64,000 nucleotides of DNA from Chromobacterium phragmitis (GCF_003325475.1 NZ_CP029495.1:4650001-4714000); one strand, 5' to 3'; positions 25,427 through 33,611 are shown, counted from the first letter of the stretch. Made by a program: numbers and translations. Notes: generated from the letters alone by a model not told the origin.

Positions 25427-26880
25427 GCGGACCTCCCCTTGTTCGCTTCGCGTTCGCGGAGCAGCTCGTGCAGCGTCTTGGCCGCCGGCGTCAGCGGCAG
25501 GTGGTTCTGCGTCCATCCCAGCTGGTTCTTGGGCGCGTGCTGGCGCAAACGCGTGGCCGCCCAGCCGAACAGCCGATATAGGTTCGGTGAGGCATGAACC
25601 AGCCGCCAGCCCTTCCAGGCCAGGCGCTCCGCGCCGCCGGCCGCCGCGCCCTGACCGCGCAGCGGGTGCGCCACGCGTTCATCGGCCGGCCGCTGGCTTT
25701 CCTCGCGCAGCCGCATCAGCATCTCCGGAATCGGAATCCGCACCGGACATACCTCGCCGCAAGCGCCGCACAGGCTGGACGCGGTCGGCAGGTCGCGGGT
25801 GTTTTCCAGCCCCATCAGATGCGGCGAGATGATTTCGCCTATCGGTCCCGGATACGTCGTGCCGTAAGCGTGGCCGCCGATGCGGGTGTAGACCGGACAA
25901 TGGTTCATGCAGGCGCCGCAGCGTATGCATTGCAATGTCTTGCGCAGCTGCTCGTCGGCGTAGGCCTGGCTGCGGCCGTTGTCCAGCAGCACCAGATGCA
26001 CTTCGCGCGGGCCATCCTTCTCGCCTGCACCGCGTGGACCGCTGATCATATTGAAGTAGGTGGTGATGGGCTGGCCGATGGCGGAGCGGGTCAGCAGGCT
26101 GTACAGCGGCGCCACATCCTCCAGCTTTTCCACCACCTTTTCGATGCCGGTGATGGCGATGTGAACGTCCGGCACCGTGGTGCACATGCGGCCGTTGCCT
26201 TCGTTTTCCACCAGGCACAAGGTGCCGGTTTCGGCCACTGCGAAGTTGACGCCGGACAGGCCGACATCGGCATCCAGAAACTTGCGGCGCAGCACGCGGC
26301 GGCCGATCTGGATCAACGCGTCCACGTCCTCGGTGTAGGGCGTGTCCGGCAGCTGCTCGTGGAACAGCTGGGCGATATCCTGCTTGGTCTTGTGGATGGC
26401 CGGCATGATGATGTGGGTGGGTTTCTCGCCCGCCAGCTGGACGATGTACTCGCCCATATCGCTCTCAACCGCCTCCACGCCCTGATCGGCCAGGTAATGG
26501 TTGAGCTCGATCTCCTCGCTGACCATGGACTTGCCTTTGACCATCAGCTTGCCGCGCCGAGCTTCGACAATGCCGTGGATGATGCGGTTGGCCTCCTCCG
26601 CCGTTTCCGCCCAATGCACTTTCACGCCGTTTGCCGTGAGCTTGTCTTCCAGCTGTTCCAGCAGCTCCGGCAGCCGGGACAAACAGCGCTGGCGTATGCC
26701 CTCGCCCAGCGTGCGCAGCGCGGACAGCTCCGCCTCGTCCGGAAATGCCGCCAGCCGCTTGGCCATCAGGAAGTCCATCGATCCGCGCAGGCTTTGCCGC
26801 AGCTTGTCGTCACTCAGCGCCAGCCGCGCGTTGTCCTTGAAGGCGCGCGACGGGTAGACGGTGATCTTCTGCTCATTCAT
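25423..26880 (-). CDS. lutB: L-lactate oxidation Fe-S protein LutB (LldF)
   Basis: The 485-residue protein is the iron-sulfur subunit of the flavin-independent L-lactate dehydrogenase LutABC. Residues about 60-300 form the LUD domain (MVKGKSMVSEEIELNHYL, GVNFAVAETGTLCLVENEGNG). Two 4Fe-4S motifs follow: CIRCGACMNHCPVY and CGACGEVCPVRIPI. The C-terminal tail is the family's DUF3390-like region. Its start overlaps the lutC stop (26880-26877) and its stop overlaps the dld start, each as ATGA. Confidence 0.95.
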   Translation of the reverse strand: MNEQKITVYPSRAFKDNARLALSDDKLRQSLRGSMDFLMAKRLAAFPDEAELSALRTLGEGIRQRCLSRLPELLEQLEDKLTANGVKVHWAETAEEANRIIHGIVEARRGKLMVKGKSMVSEEIELNHYLADQGVEAVESDMGEYIVQLAGEKPTHIIMPAIHKTKQDIAQLFHEQLPDTPYTEDVDALIQIGRRVLRRKFLDADVGLSGVNFAVAETGTLCLVENEGNGRMCTTVPDVHIAITGIEKVVEKLEDVAPLYSLLTRSAIGQPITTYFNMISGPRGAGEKDGPREVHLVLLDNGRSQAYADEQLRKTLQCIRCGACMNHCPVYTRIGGHAYGTTYPGPIGEIISPHLMGLENTRDLPTASSLCGACGEVCPVRIPIPEMLMRLREESQRPADERVAHPLRGQGAAAGGAERLAWKGWRLVHASPNLYRLFGWAATRLRQHAPKNQLGWTQNHLPLTPAAKTLHELLREREANKGRSA

Positions 26881-27575
26881 CTCGCCTCTCCTTCCACATC
26901 ATGGATGGCGATATGCGGCGGCAGCACGGCCAACACCAACAGCTCGCGCGGGCCGTGCGCGCCGTAGGCCAGCGTTTGCTGGATGTCCGCGGTCTTGGAC
27001 GGCCCGGAGATCAGCAGCGCGTTGGTGGGCATGCCGGCAGACCAATTCTCGCCCTTCATCGCCGAATAGAAATCCGGGTACAAGGTCGCGGCGTCGAACA
27101 AGGCGATGTGCAAGGGCGGCACCAGGCTCATGGTGCGCGGCTCTGCCTCGTCCGGCCACAATACCAGCGTGCCGGTGGCGGCGATGCCGCAGCGGACCGA
27201 CGTGAAACCGGCGGCGATGTCGAACAACTCCGCCTTCCAGCCATCCACCTCGCGTTCGAACCAGACGATGCGCGGCGCGCCCGCCCTGCCCTCAAGGCAT
27301 TGCGCCAGCCTGCGGCCATGCGGCGTGTCGGACAACAGGATGGAATCTTGCGGATGCGCGGCCAGCCAGCCGGCCAGCGCCGCGTCCCACTCGGCCCCGC
27401 GCGTCCACAGGATGTCGGTTTTCACCGCGCGCATCATCGCCGCCCAATGGCGCAAGCGGGCGATTTCATCGTCCTGGCTGGCAAAGCGCTGGAAATGGCT
27501 GGCCAGGTCCGGGCGCGAAAACGCCTGCCGTGGCGCGGCGCGCAGCCTCTGCAAGATGGAAGCTCGGGCGCTCAT
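26877..27575 (-). CDS. lutC: L-lactate oxidation protein LutC (LldG)
   Basis: The 232-residue protein has a LUD domain, with GIAATGTLVLWPDEAEPRTMSLVPPLHIALF and the C-terminal LISGPSKTADIQQTLAYGAHGPRELLVLVL-like region that marks LutC/YkgG. It is the third partner in conversion of L-lactate to pyruvate. A longer frame exists upstream inside lutA, but the ATG at 27573-27575 overlaps the lutA stop as ATGA, the same junction type as in the rest of the operon. Gene order here is lutA-lutC-lutB; Bacillus has lutA-lutB-lutC. Confidence 0.94.
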   Translation of the reverse strand: MSARASILQRLRAAPRQAFSRPDLASHFQRFASQDDEIARLRHWAAMMRAVKTDILWTRGAEWDAALAGWLAAHPQDSILLSDTPHGRRLAQCLEGRAGAPRIVWFEREVDGWKAELFDIAAGFTSVRCGIAATGTLVLWPDEAEPRTMSLVPPLHIALFDAATLYPDFYSAMKGENWSAGMPTNALLISGPSKTADIQQTLAYGAHGPRELLVLAVLPPHIAIHDVEGEAR

Positions 27576-28315
27576 CGCTTGCCTCCGGTGCGCTCCAGCA
27601 GAAAGCTGGCCAGATGCCGGCCCTGGAAGCCGCTGCCGCACTGGCCCAGCTTGCCGTTGATATTGAGCAGGCAGCCGCCGTCGGCGGTAACGAATTCCAC
27701 CGCGCCGCTGTCCTGCAGGGACTGGGCCTTGTCCGCCACCATCGCGCCGGCGATGTCCGGATGCTTGATGGAGAAAGTGCCGCCAAAGCCGCAGCATTCG
27801 GACTCATGGTCATGCGCCACGCGCTCGACGTTCTGCAGCCGGTCCACCAGCGCCCAACTGCTCTTGTGCACATTCATCTCTCGCCGCGCCGAGCAGGAGG
27901 TATGCACCGCCACCTTGACCGGCGCGCCCTGGTCTTGCGGCCGCCAGTCCAGGTGATTGAGCAGGAAATCGGAAAATTCCACCACTCGCGCGGCGATGGC
28001 GCAGGCCGCCATTTCATCCGCCTCGCCGGCGAATAGTCGCGGCCAATGATGCTGGATCATGCCGCCGCAGGAACCTGACGGCACCACGATGTGCCAGTCT
28101 TCCGGAAAACAGGCCAGCTGCGCGCGCGCCACGGCCAGCGCTTCCTTGGGATGGCCGCTGGTATAGGCCGGCTGGCCGCAGCAGCTTTGGGCCTGGGGGA
28201 AATGCACCCGCACGCCCAGGCCTTCCAGCAGGGCGATGGCGTCTAGGCCAGCTTCCGGCAGGAACAGGTCGAGCAGACAGGTGCCGAACAGGTAAACGTC
28301 GGCAGGCGTCTTCAT
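27572..28315 (-). CDS. lutA: L-lactate oxidation protein LutA (LldE)
   Basis: The 247-residue protein has two CCG domains that bind an unusual Fe-S cofactor in heterodisulfide-reductase-like subunits: QSCCGQPAY and PSGSCGGMI in the first half, HTSCSARREM and ESECCGFGGTFSIKHPDI in the second. With LutB and LutC it oxidises L-lactate. It is the first gene of the operon; AAAGGAAG precedes its ATG, and a perfect LldR-type operator lies 13-31 bases upstream. Confidence 0.95.
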   Translation of the reverse strand: MKTPADVYLFGTCLLDLFLPEAGLDAIALLEGLGVRVHFPQAQSCCGQPAYTSGHPKEALAVARAQLACFPEDWHIVVPSGSCGGMIQHHWPRLFAGEADEMAACAIAARVVEFSDFLLNHLDWRPQDQGAPVKVAVHTSCSARREMNVHKSSWALVDRLQNVERVAHDHESECCGFGGTFSIKHPDIAGAMVADKAQSLQDSGAVEFVTADGGCLLNINGKLGQCGSGFQGRHLASFLLERTGGKR

Positions 28316-28327
28316 GGCTTCCTTTGT

Positions 28328-28346
28328 AAATTGGTAAGACCAATTT
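28328..28346 (-). promoter_or_regulatory. LldR operator of the lut operon
   Basis: AAATTGGTAAGACCAATTT is a perfect 8-bp inverted repeat with a 3-base centre. It matches the TTGGTnnnACCAA pattern of FadR-subfamily lactate and pyruvate regulators (LldR, PdhR). It lies between the predicted -10 box and the lutA ribosome binding site, so bound repressor would block transcription. The same core occurs before lldR itself at 36483-36495. Confidence 0.88.
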
Positions 28347-28359
28347 TCTTATAAAAACC

Positions 28360-28388
28360 ACTTTAGAGTGAATGCTTGAAGCCGTCAA
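28360..28388 (-). promoter_or_regulatory. Predicted sigma-70 promoter of the lut operon
   Basis: On the minus strand TTGACG (28383-28388) and TAAAGT (28360-28365) are separated by 17 bases. The operator begins 14 bases downstream of the -10 box, roughly at +7. Confidence 0.5.
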
Positions 28389-28621
28389 TATGACAGGCGC
28401 GCCCAAAGCGCACAGAAGCGCCTCTGTCATCACCCGTTCCCGCCTTCGCCCATGAGGCAAGCGGAATCGCGCCGAAACTAGCCTTGTGGTTTTTTGGAGA
28501 ACGCGGGAGGCGAACAAAGAAAGAGGATGCGCTAACGCGGTCTGGCGGACCTCGCGGAACCAAGCCCCCCGGACAAGCTGCAACCACGTTGCGCGGCTTG
28601 CATCGGCCGGCCCAGCCTCAG

Positions 28622-28737
28622 ACTCTTAGCTGGAGTGGCTTAGACCCGCTAACAAAACCTATATTTTGCGCAGTGGCGCACATGGAAGATCAGCAACTTA
28701 CAAGCGACCGCCTGAGGTTTTGTTAGCCACTCTTAGC
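28622..28737. repeat. MITE-like inverted repeat or IS remnant
   Basis: GCTAACAAAACCT (28648-28660) and AGGTTTTGTTAGC (28715-28727) are perfect 13-bp inverted repeats 54 bases apart, with no coding capacity between them. The 9-mer ACTCTTAGC occurs as a direct repeat at 28622-28630 and 28729-28737 and could be a target duplication, though the right copy may belong to the element. AACAAAACCT-type ends are common in IS5/IS4-like elements. This lies in the 545 bases between lutA and arsR, where I see no gene; the rest holds the lut promoter and unremarkable sequence. Confidence 0.6.
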
Positions 28738-28839
28738 CGAGCCAAGGCGGCGAGCGATCATCCCCGACGCTCCCAGCGATATCGGCTTTTTCATGCGCGC
28801 CGCGGAATCGCTCGCGCATCGCGCTCTGGCATTCAATCA

Positions 28840-28863
28840 ATATTTCCATAATAATGGAAATAT
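28840..28863 (+). promoter_or_regulatory. Inverted repeat overlapping the arsR start, candidate ArsR operator
   Basis: ATATTTCCAT (28840-28849) and ATGGAAATAT (28854-28863) are perfect 10-bp arms around AATA. The right arm includes the first two bases of the arsR start codon at 28862. ArsR proteins bind AT-rich dyads of this kind; location over the start suggests autorepression. Confidence 0.7.
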
Positions 28864-29212
28864 GGAAACCTTAACCGCCGCCGAACGCCTGGCCGCCCTG
28901 GGGCATGAGTCCAGGCTGTCCATCTACCGCCTGCTGGTCGAAGCCGGCCCGAACGGGCTGATCGCCAGCGCCATCGCCGAGACGCTGGGCCTGCCCGCCG
29001 CCACGCTGTCCTTCCACCTGTCGCATCTGAGCCGGGTGGGCCTGGTCAAGGGCGAGCGCGAGAGCCGCTTCATCCGTTATTCAGCCGAATACGGCGCGAT
29101 GGACGCGCTGATCGGCTTTCTGACCCGCAACTGCTGCCAAGGCGAGCCCTGCCTGCCGCAAACCGCCTGCCGCGCGCCGCAGCCATCCGATGACGGAGAC
29201 AAACAACCATGA
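28862..29212 (+). CDS. arsR: ArsR-family arsenic-responsive repressor
   Basis: The 116-residue winged-helix repressor starts METLTAAERLAALGHESRLSIYRLL and has the recognition helix in LPAATLSFHLSHLSRVGLV. Its arsenic-site cysteines are not in the helix-3 ELCVCD motif of E. coli ArsR; instead the C-terminus has CCQGEPC and a further Cys pair (PQTACRA), the C-terminal arrangement seen in other ArsR types such as those of Acidithiobacillus and Corynebacterium. No ribosome binding site precedes the ATG at 28862, which lies within the operator; the mRNA may be leaderless. An in-frame ATG at 28793 would add 23 residues without homology. It overlaps arsC by four bases. Confidence 0.88.
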   Translation: METLTAAERLAALGHESRLSIYRLLVEAGPNGLIASAIAETLGLPAATLSFHLSHLSRVGLVKGERESRFIRYSAEYGAMDALIGFLTRNCCQGEPCLPQTACRAPQPSDDGDKQP

Positions 29213-29622
29213 GCCAACTGAAAACCGTGCTGGTGCTGTGCACCGGCAATTCCTGCCGCTCGCAGATGGGCGAAGCCATCCTCAATCACGAACTGGCCGG
29301 CCTGGCCCGCGCTCTCTCCGCCGGCACCGCGCCGCAGCCCAAGGTGGCCGACGGCGCGATAGCGGCGCTGCGCCTCATCGGCCTGCCCACCGAGGGCCTG
29401 CATCCCAAGGATGTGGAAGCCGTGATGAACGAGGATATCGATCTGGTGGTCAGCGTTTGCGACAAGGCCAGGGAAAGCTGCCCGGTGTTTCCGCGCCCGG
29501 TCAAGCGCATCCACGTCGGTTTTCATGATCCGCACGGCGAGCCGCTGGACAGCTTCATCCGCGTGCGCGACGACATCCGCGAGCGGCTGGTTCCCGCCGT
29601 GCGCGCGGCCCTGGATATTTGA
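29209..29622 (+). CDS. arsC: Thioredoxin-type arsenate reductase
   Basis: The 137-residue enzyme reduces arsenate to arsenite. It has the low-molecular-weight phosphatase P-loop VLCTGNSCRSQMGEA with nucleophile Cys11 and Arg17, and the redox pair Cys84 and Cys91 (VSVCDKARESCPVFP), which marks the thioredoxin-coupled family rather than the glutaredoxin type. Its ATG overlaps the arsR stop (ATGA, 29209-29212). Confidence 0.93.
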   Translation: MSQLKTVLVLCTGNSCRSQMGEAILNHELAGLARALSAGTAPQPKVADGAIAALRLIGLPTEGLHPKDVEAVMNEDIDLVVSVCDKARESCPVFPRPVKRIHVGFHDPHGEPLDSFIRVRDDIRERLVPAVRAALDI

Positions 29623-29631
29623 GGAGAACGC

Positions 29632-30699
29632 ATGAGCACGCAGCACAACACGGCAGTCCCGTCCGCCGCGCGCGGTCCCGCCATGGGCTTGTTCGAACGC
29701 TATCTGACGGTATGGGTGCTATTGTGCATCGCGGCCGGCATCGCCGCGGGCCAATGGGTGCCCAGCCTGTTCCACGCCATAGGCCGGCTGGAAATCGCCC
29801 GCGTCAATCTGCCGGTGGGCCTGCTGATCTGGGTGATGATCATCCCGATGCTGGTGAAGGTGGACTTCGGCGCGCTGCATGAGGTGAGACAGCATGTGCG
29901 CGGCATCGCCGTCACCCTGTTCGTCAACTGGCTGGTCAAGCCGTTTTCCATGGCGCTGCTGGGCTGGCTGTTCATCCGCCAGCTGTTCGCGCCCTGGCTG
30001 CCGGCGGAGCAGCTGGACAGCTATATCGCCGGCCTGATCCTGCTGGCCGCCGCGCCCTGCACCGCCATGGTCTTCGTCTGGAGCCGGCTCACTAACGGCG
30101 ACCCGCTGTTCACGCTGTCCCAGGTGGCGCTGAACGACGCCATCATGCTGCTCGCCTTCGCGCCCTTGGTCGGCCTGCTGCTGGGCATCTCGGCCATCGT
30201 CGTGCCCTGGGACACGCTGCTGGCTTCGGTCCTGCTCTACATCCTGATTCCGGTGGTCCTGGCCCAGCTCTGGCGCAAGATGCTGCTCGCCAAAGGCCAG
30301 ACCGCCTTCGACGCCGCCATGGCCAAGATCGGCCCGTGGTCGATGGCCGCGCTATTGGCGACCTTGGTGCTGCTGTTCGCCTTCCAGGGCGAGGCCATCC
30401 TGCGCCAGCCGCTGGTGATCGCGCTGTTGGCCGTGCCCATCCTGATCCAGGTGTTTTTCAACTCGGCGCTGGCTTACTGGCTGAACAAGAAGGCTGGTGA
30501 GAAACATAGCGTGGCCTGCCCGTCGGCGTTGATAGGCGCGTCCAACTTCTTCGAGCTGGCCGTCGCCGCCGCCATCAGCCTGTTCGGCTTCCACTCCGGC
30601 GCGGCGCTCGCCACCGTGGTGGGCGTGCTGATCGAGGTGCCGGCCATGCTGCTGGTGGTCAAAGCGGTGAATGCCAGCAAGACATGGTATGAAACTTGA
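29632..30699 (+). CDS. acr3: ACR3-type arsenite efflux permease
   Basis: The 355-residue inner membrane protein has ten hydrophobic segments and ACR3 family motifs: LPVGLLIWVMIIPMLVKVDF, LILLAAAPCTAMVFVWSRL with the essential Cys, and FFELAVAAAISLFG near the end. It extrudes arsenite formed by ArsC. It starts 9 bases after arsC with GAGGAG upstream, completing an arsR-arsC-acr3 operon. Confidence 0.93.
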   Translation: MSTQHNTAVPSAARGPAMGLFERYLTVWVLLCIAAGIAAGQWVPSLFHAIGRLEIARVNLPVGLLIWVMIIPMLVKVDFGALHEVRQHVRGIAVTLFVNWLVKPFSMALLGWLFIRQLFAPWLPAEQLDSYIAGLILLAAAPCTAMVFVWSRLTNGDPLFTLSQVALNDAIMLLAFAPLVGLLLGISAIVVPWDTLLASVLLYILIPVVLAQLWRKMLLAKGQTAFDAAMAKIGPWSMAALLATLVLLFAFQGEAILRQPLVIALLAVPILIQVFFNSALAYWLNKKAGEKHSVACPSALIGASNFFELAVAAAISLFGFHSGAALATVVGVLIEVPAMLLVVKAVNASKTWYET

Positions 30700-31027
30700 T
30701 ACGCGGCAGGCATTCCGCATGCCGCAGCCGCTCCGCCCGGCCCCTTCCGCCTGCCGACAGAATACGCGCCAGGCCGGGGCATTCTTTCCGATGTGCGCAT
30801 CCGATCATCCCAGAACCGTTTCTTGACGCCCCCTCTTTGCCGCCTCTCCCATTTTGTCGACTTCCGCCTCAGCGCGCTCCTCACTTTCCTCTTATTTACC
30901 AAAGACATGAAAACACATATGGAATATTCAAATTGCGAATTAATTGCCATTAATGTACGATCACACGCTTAAAACTTATGGGATATCAGCTCCCATGCGC
31001 ACATTCAAATACAAACTAGAGACAATC
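30700..31027. other. Intergenic region after acr3
   Basis: About 330 bases. The first 150 are GC-rich without an evident terminator hairpin; from about 30890 the DNA is AT-rich and probably contains the promoter of the lipoprotein gene at 31028. I could not pick a convincing -35/-10 pair. No ORF here resembles a gene. Confidence 0.5.
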
Positions 31028-31528
31028 ATGAAATCATTTCTCGCCATCGTGATGACAGCATTCATGCTTACCGCTTGCCAAGGCAGCAACCCCGCACAGG
31101 AAGAGTTGCTCTCGTATCTGAACAAGGACATCAAGCCCTTGGCCGGCATCGAAGAAGAGGTGATTGGCGAATACAACAGCGTCAGCGGCGACAACTATCA
31201 GGACGACGAAGTGATGCACGACAAATTGGTCAACGTCATCCGCCCGAAATACGCCTCGTTCCTGACCGCGCTCGAGAAAATCAAGCCCGCCACGCCTGAA
31301 GTTCGGGCGCTTCACGAACAATATATCGATGCCGCAACCGAGCAATCCCATGCCATGGACGAAATCGTCACGGCACTGGAAGAGCAGGACTCCAGCAAAA
31401 TGAATGCCGCAAATCAGAAACTGGACAGCGCCCGCAAAAAATTCCGTGAATTCAACAACAAGCTTGAAGACACCGCCAAGCAACTGGACGTCGAACTGGG
31501 CGCCGACAAGAAAGACAAGGCCGCCTGA
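31028..31528 (+). CDS. Small lipoprotein, unknown function
   Basis: The 166-residue protein has a lipoprotein signal (MKSFLAIVMTAFMLTACQGS, lipobox LTAC) and a predicted all-helical, charged mature part (EEELLSYLNKDI at the start, MNAANQKLDSARKKF and LEDTAKQLDVEL near the end). It looks like a periplasmic helical bundle of the DUF3053/YhcN kind or an envelope-stress lipoprotein, but I do not recognise the family. The in-frame ATG at 30944 is rejected because it places the signal peptide inside the protein. Monocistronic, with its own promoter region and terminator. Confidence 0.8.
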   Translation: MKSFLAIVMTAFMLTACQGSNPAQEELLSYLNKDIKPLAGIEEEVIGEYNSVSGDNYQDDEVMHDKLVNVIRPKYASFLTALEKIKPATPEVRALHEQYIDAATEQSHAMDEIVTALEEQDSSKMNAANQKLDSARKKFREFNNKLEDTAKQLDVELGADKKDKAA

Positions 31529-31563
31529 ACAAGCGTCGCGGAAACATCCGGATCATGAACAGA

Positions 31564-31589
31564 ACGGGAACCTCGCGGTTCCCGTTTTT
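31564..31589 (+). terminator. Intrinsic terminator of the lipoprotein gene
   Basis: ACGGGAACC (31564-31572) pairs with GGTTCCCGT (31577-31585) around TCGC, followed by a T-run to 31589. Confidence 0.9.
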
Positions 31590-31618
31590 CTGGTCCTGCG
31601 GCAGCCGATAACCGCCGG

Positions 31619-32572
31619 TTACGGCGCCTTATCCAGCAACAGCATTTCACGCAGCTTGCTGGCCAGTTTTTGCGGCTCGTCCTTGGATACGTAGGCGTCC
31701 ACCCCCACCGACTCGCCCAGTTTCTTGTTGGCCATGCCGGACAACGAAGAATGCATCAGCACCGGGATGCCGACGAAACGGGCGTCGTCCTTGATCATCT
31801 TGGTCAGCATGTAGCCATCCATCTCCGGCATTTCCACATCGGTCAGGATCAAGTGCAGCACCTGATTCAGCTTGTGGCCGGCCGCCTCCGCTTGCTGCGC
31901 CATCTTCTGCAAGTCCTCCCAGCCGCGCATGCCGTTGATGGCCGAGGTATATCGGATATGCATCGCCTCCAGCGTGCGCTCGATCTGTTTGCGCGCCACC
32001 GCGCTGTCGTCGGCGAAGAAGATGTGCCTGTCCTCCTTCACCGGTTCGATGGAGATGTAGTTCTGCGTGTCGTCCGACAGACAGGTTTCGGCCAGCACCT
32101 TCTCCACATCCATCATCATCACCAGCGTGCCGTTCTCCAGTTCGGTCACCGCAGTGACCAGGCCCGCCATGCGGTTGGTGATCATGTCCGGCGGCACCCG
32201 CATCGACGACCAATCCAGCCGCAGAATAGTGTCCACCGTTTCCACCAGGAAGCCTTGGGTATGGCCGTTGTACTCGGTGATGATCATGATTTCGGGCCGC
32301 TTGTCGGTGACGATGCCGGTGTATTTTCCCAAATCGATCACCGGCACCAACGCGCCGCGCAGGCTGACCATGCCCTCTACCGAGGCCGGCATCTCCGGCG
32401 CGGTGGTGATTTCCGGCGTGCGCATCACCTCGCGCACCTTGAACACATTGATGCCGAACACCTCCTTGCGGCCGGTGCGCTGGTCATCCCCCAGCGAAAA
32501 CAACAGGATTTCCAGCTTGTTGGTGCCGGCCAGCTTGGTTCGGGCGTCAATTTTTTTCAGCAGGTCGGACAT
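31619..32572 (-). CDS. cheV: Chemotaxis coupling protein CheV
   Basis: The 317-residue protein fuses an N-terminal CheW domain (residues about 15-165, EILLFSLGDDQRTGRKEVFGINVFKVREV, MVSLRGALVPVIDL) to a C-terminal receiver (about 175-315) with the Asp in LILTDVEMPEMDGY and Lys in YVSKDEP. CheV couples chemoreceptors to CheA and may buffer phosphate. AAGGAG lies 7 bases before the ATG at 32570-32572; a longer frame upstream lacks homology. It is an orphan chemotaxis gene here. Confidence 0.95.
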   Translation of the reverse strand: MSDLLKKIDARTKLAGTNKLEILLFSLGDDQRTGRKEVFGINVFKVREVMRTPEITTAPEMPASVEGMVSLRGALVPVIDLGKYTGIVTDKRPEIMIITEYNGHTQGFLVETVDTILRLDWSSMRVPPDMITNRMAGLVTAVTELENGTLVMMMDVEKVLAETCLSDDTQNYISIEPVKEDRHIFFADDSAVARKQIERTLEAMHIRYTSAINGMRGWEDLQKMAQQAEAAGHKLNQVLHLILTDVEMPEMDGYMLTKMIKDDARFVGIPVLMHSSLSGMANKKLGESVGVDAYVSKDEPQKLASKLREMLLLDKAP

Positions 32573-32822
32573 CGCGTAACTCCTTGCAAAAGACAGTATA
32601 TCTTTATAGCAAAGATCCAAAATTAGCTAGATCAGCCAGCTATGACAAATGAGCATCATCCAATAATACTCACATGCTGCTCTGCCTCGATTGCTTCCCC
32701 ATCTTGGCCGTGGTCAGCTCCTACACTCAAATAAGCGGGCATAACCCACCAATGCCAACAACATTAAAAATGGAGCGCATTCTTCTTCAGGATAGTTGAA
32801 ATGCCGGGTAAGCTGATTGGCC

Positions 32823-32905
32823 GTGAACGTTGGGCTTCACAAGTTTAGACCAACCTTACCGGGCCGACTACGCAAGAGCCGCTTGACGTAAAAGACGGTA
32901 TTTAC
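32823..32905. repeat. Dispersed repeat, partial copy A
   Basis: GTGAACGTTGGGCTTC followed by an AGCCCAAC-like sequence and a tail (CCGGGCCGACTACGCAAGAG, then CCGCTTGACGT, then GACGGTAT) matches copy B at 33179-33261 with a few substitutions. The left half of the element, present in B and C, is missing. Confidence 0.85.
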
Positions 32906-33010
32906 AAGCTACGAGATACAGCAGCTCCTCCTCCGCACGCACCATCACCGTCGACATGTTCAGCTCCTGGCTTGCCACGAAATTTGTTAAGAGATGCTTG
33001 AACCAAAAGA

Positions 33011-33045
33011 AAACGGCGCATCGCCATTAAAGGGATGCGCCGTTT
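33011..33045 (-). terminator. Strong hairpin, minus-strand terminator-like
   Basis: AAACGGCGCATC (33011-33022) and GATGCGCCGTTT (33034-33045) are perfect 12-bp arms with an 11-base loop. Read on the minus strand, T-rich sequence follows (complement of 33003-33013). It could end transcription of the toxin/immunity genes to its right. Confidence 0.6.
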
Positions 33046-33095
33046 ATGTAATAGATTGTGCCAGCGCCGTAGCACCGATAACGTTGCACTAGAAC

Positions 33096-33261
33096 CGTAG
33101 ATTGGGCTAAATGAAGTGGAGCCCAACACTTACCGAGAGAAACCACGACCTCATAAATATTGATCGTTCTATATCTCGGTGAACGTTGGGCTTCGCAAGC
33201 TCAGCCCAACCTTACCGGGCTGACTACGCAAGAGCCGCTTGACGTGAAAGACGGTATCTAC
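33096..33261. repeat. Dispersed repeat, copy B with tail
   Basis: It contains the full core shared with copy C (CGTAGATTGGGCT at 33096, TACCGAGAGA, CATAAATATTGATCG, GTGAACGTTGGGC, AGCCCAACC) plus the 3' tail shared with copy A. The right terminal repeat has diverged from the CCTACG end of copy C. Confidence 0.88.
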
Positions 33262-33294
33262 GGCCCTTCGGTTACCTGACGCCCCAAGCACAGA

Positions 33295-33597
33295 TCATTG
33301 ACTAGCCCACTTCTGCGCTTCTCTCAATATTACTTTTGCTTCAAAAATTGGGTCATTCGAAGCAGATTCAATTAGATTCAAAGCACTTTCATCCGGAAAA
33401 AGCTCGTCAATTTCTTTTATTAATTCAGACGAACCATCCCCATCCAGATATTGAGACAACACAATTGCATACCATGGCCAACTTTCTTCTATCTGATGAT
33501 TAAGCACAAGCCTTCTCAATGCCTGCAACTCCTCAGGCGCAAGGGAAGTAACAAACTCAGCAATGACTCCTGCCAATGTTCTTATTTCGGCACTCAT
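33295..33597 (-). CDS. Small acidic protein, candidate immunity protein
   Basis: The 100-residue protein is acidic and predicted helical (ALRRLVLNHQIEESWPWYAIVLSQYLDGDG, LIKEIDELFPDESALNLI). I do not recognise a family. It starts 14 bases after the stop of the toxin-like fragment at 33612-34121, with GGAG upstream, and has the size, charge and position typical of immunity genes in polymorphic-toxin loci. Base composition is lower in GC than the surrounding chromosome. The immunity role is inferred from context only. Confidence 0.6.
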   Translation of the reverse strand: MSAEIRTLAGVIAEFVTSLAPEELQALRRLVLNHQIEESWPWYAIVLSQYLDGDGSSELIKEIDELFPDESALNLIESASNDPIFEAKVILREAQKWASQ

Positions 33598-33611
33598 ATA
33601 TTTATCTCCAT

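Larger units (their letters stand above)
32573..33294. other. Gene-poor, repeat-rich low-GC stretch at the left edge of the accessory island
   Basis: About 720 bases without a credible gene. It holds repeat copy A (32823-32905), a strong hairpin (33011-33045) and repeat copy B (33096-33261). A 75-codon minus-strand frame at 32902-33129 runs through repeat and hairpin DNA and is not convincing. The rest may be decayed coding DNA. Confidence 0.6.

Noticed and set aside
28484..28726. Plus-strand frame between lutA and arsR
   Set aside because: It ends in the MITE-like repeat, has no ribosome binding site and the translation looks random.
33011..33045. Hairpin as a CRISPR-type repeat or attC site
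   Set aside because: A single copy with no spacers and no integrase core sites; a terminator or stabiliser is simpler.
32902..33129. 75-codon minus-strand frame as a small gene
   Set aside because: It runs through repeat copy A, the 12-bp hairpin and part of copy B, has no ribosome binding site and no recognisable family.
33096..33261. Repeats A, B and C as a CRISPR array
   Set aside because: They are irregularly spaced, longer than 80 bases, diverged and have terminal inverted repeats, so a transposable repeat fits better.
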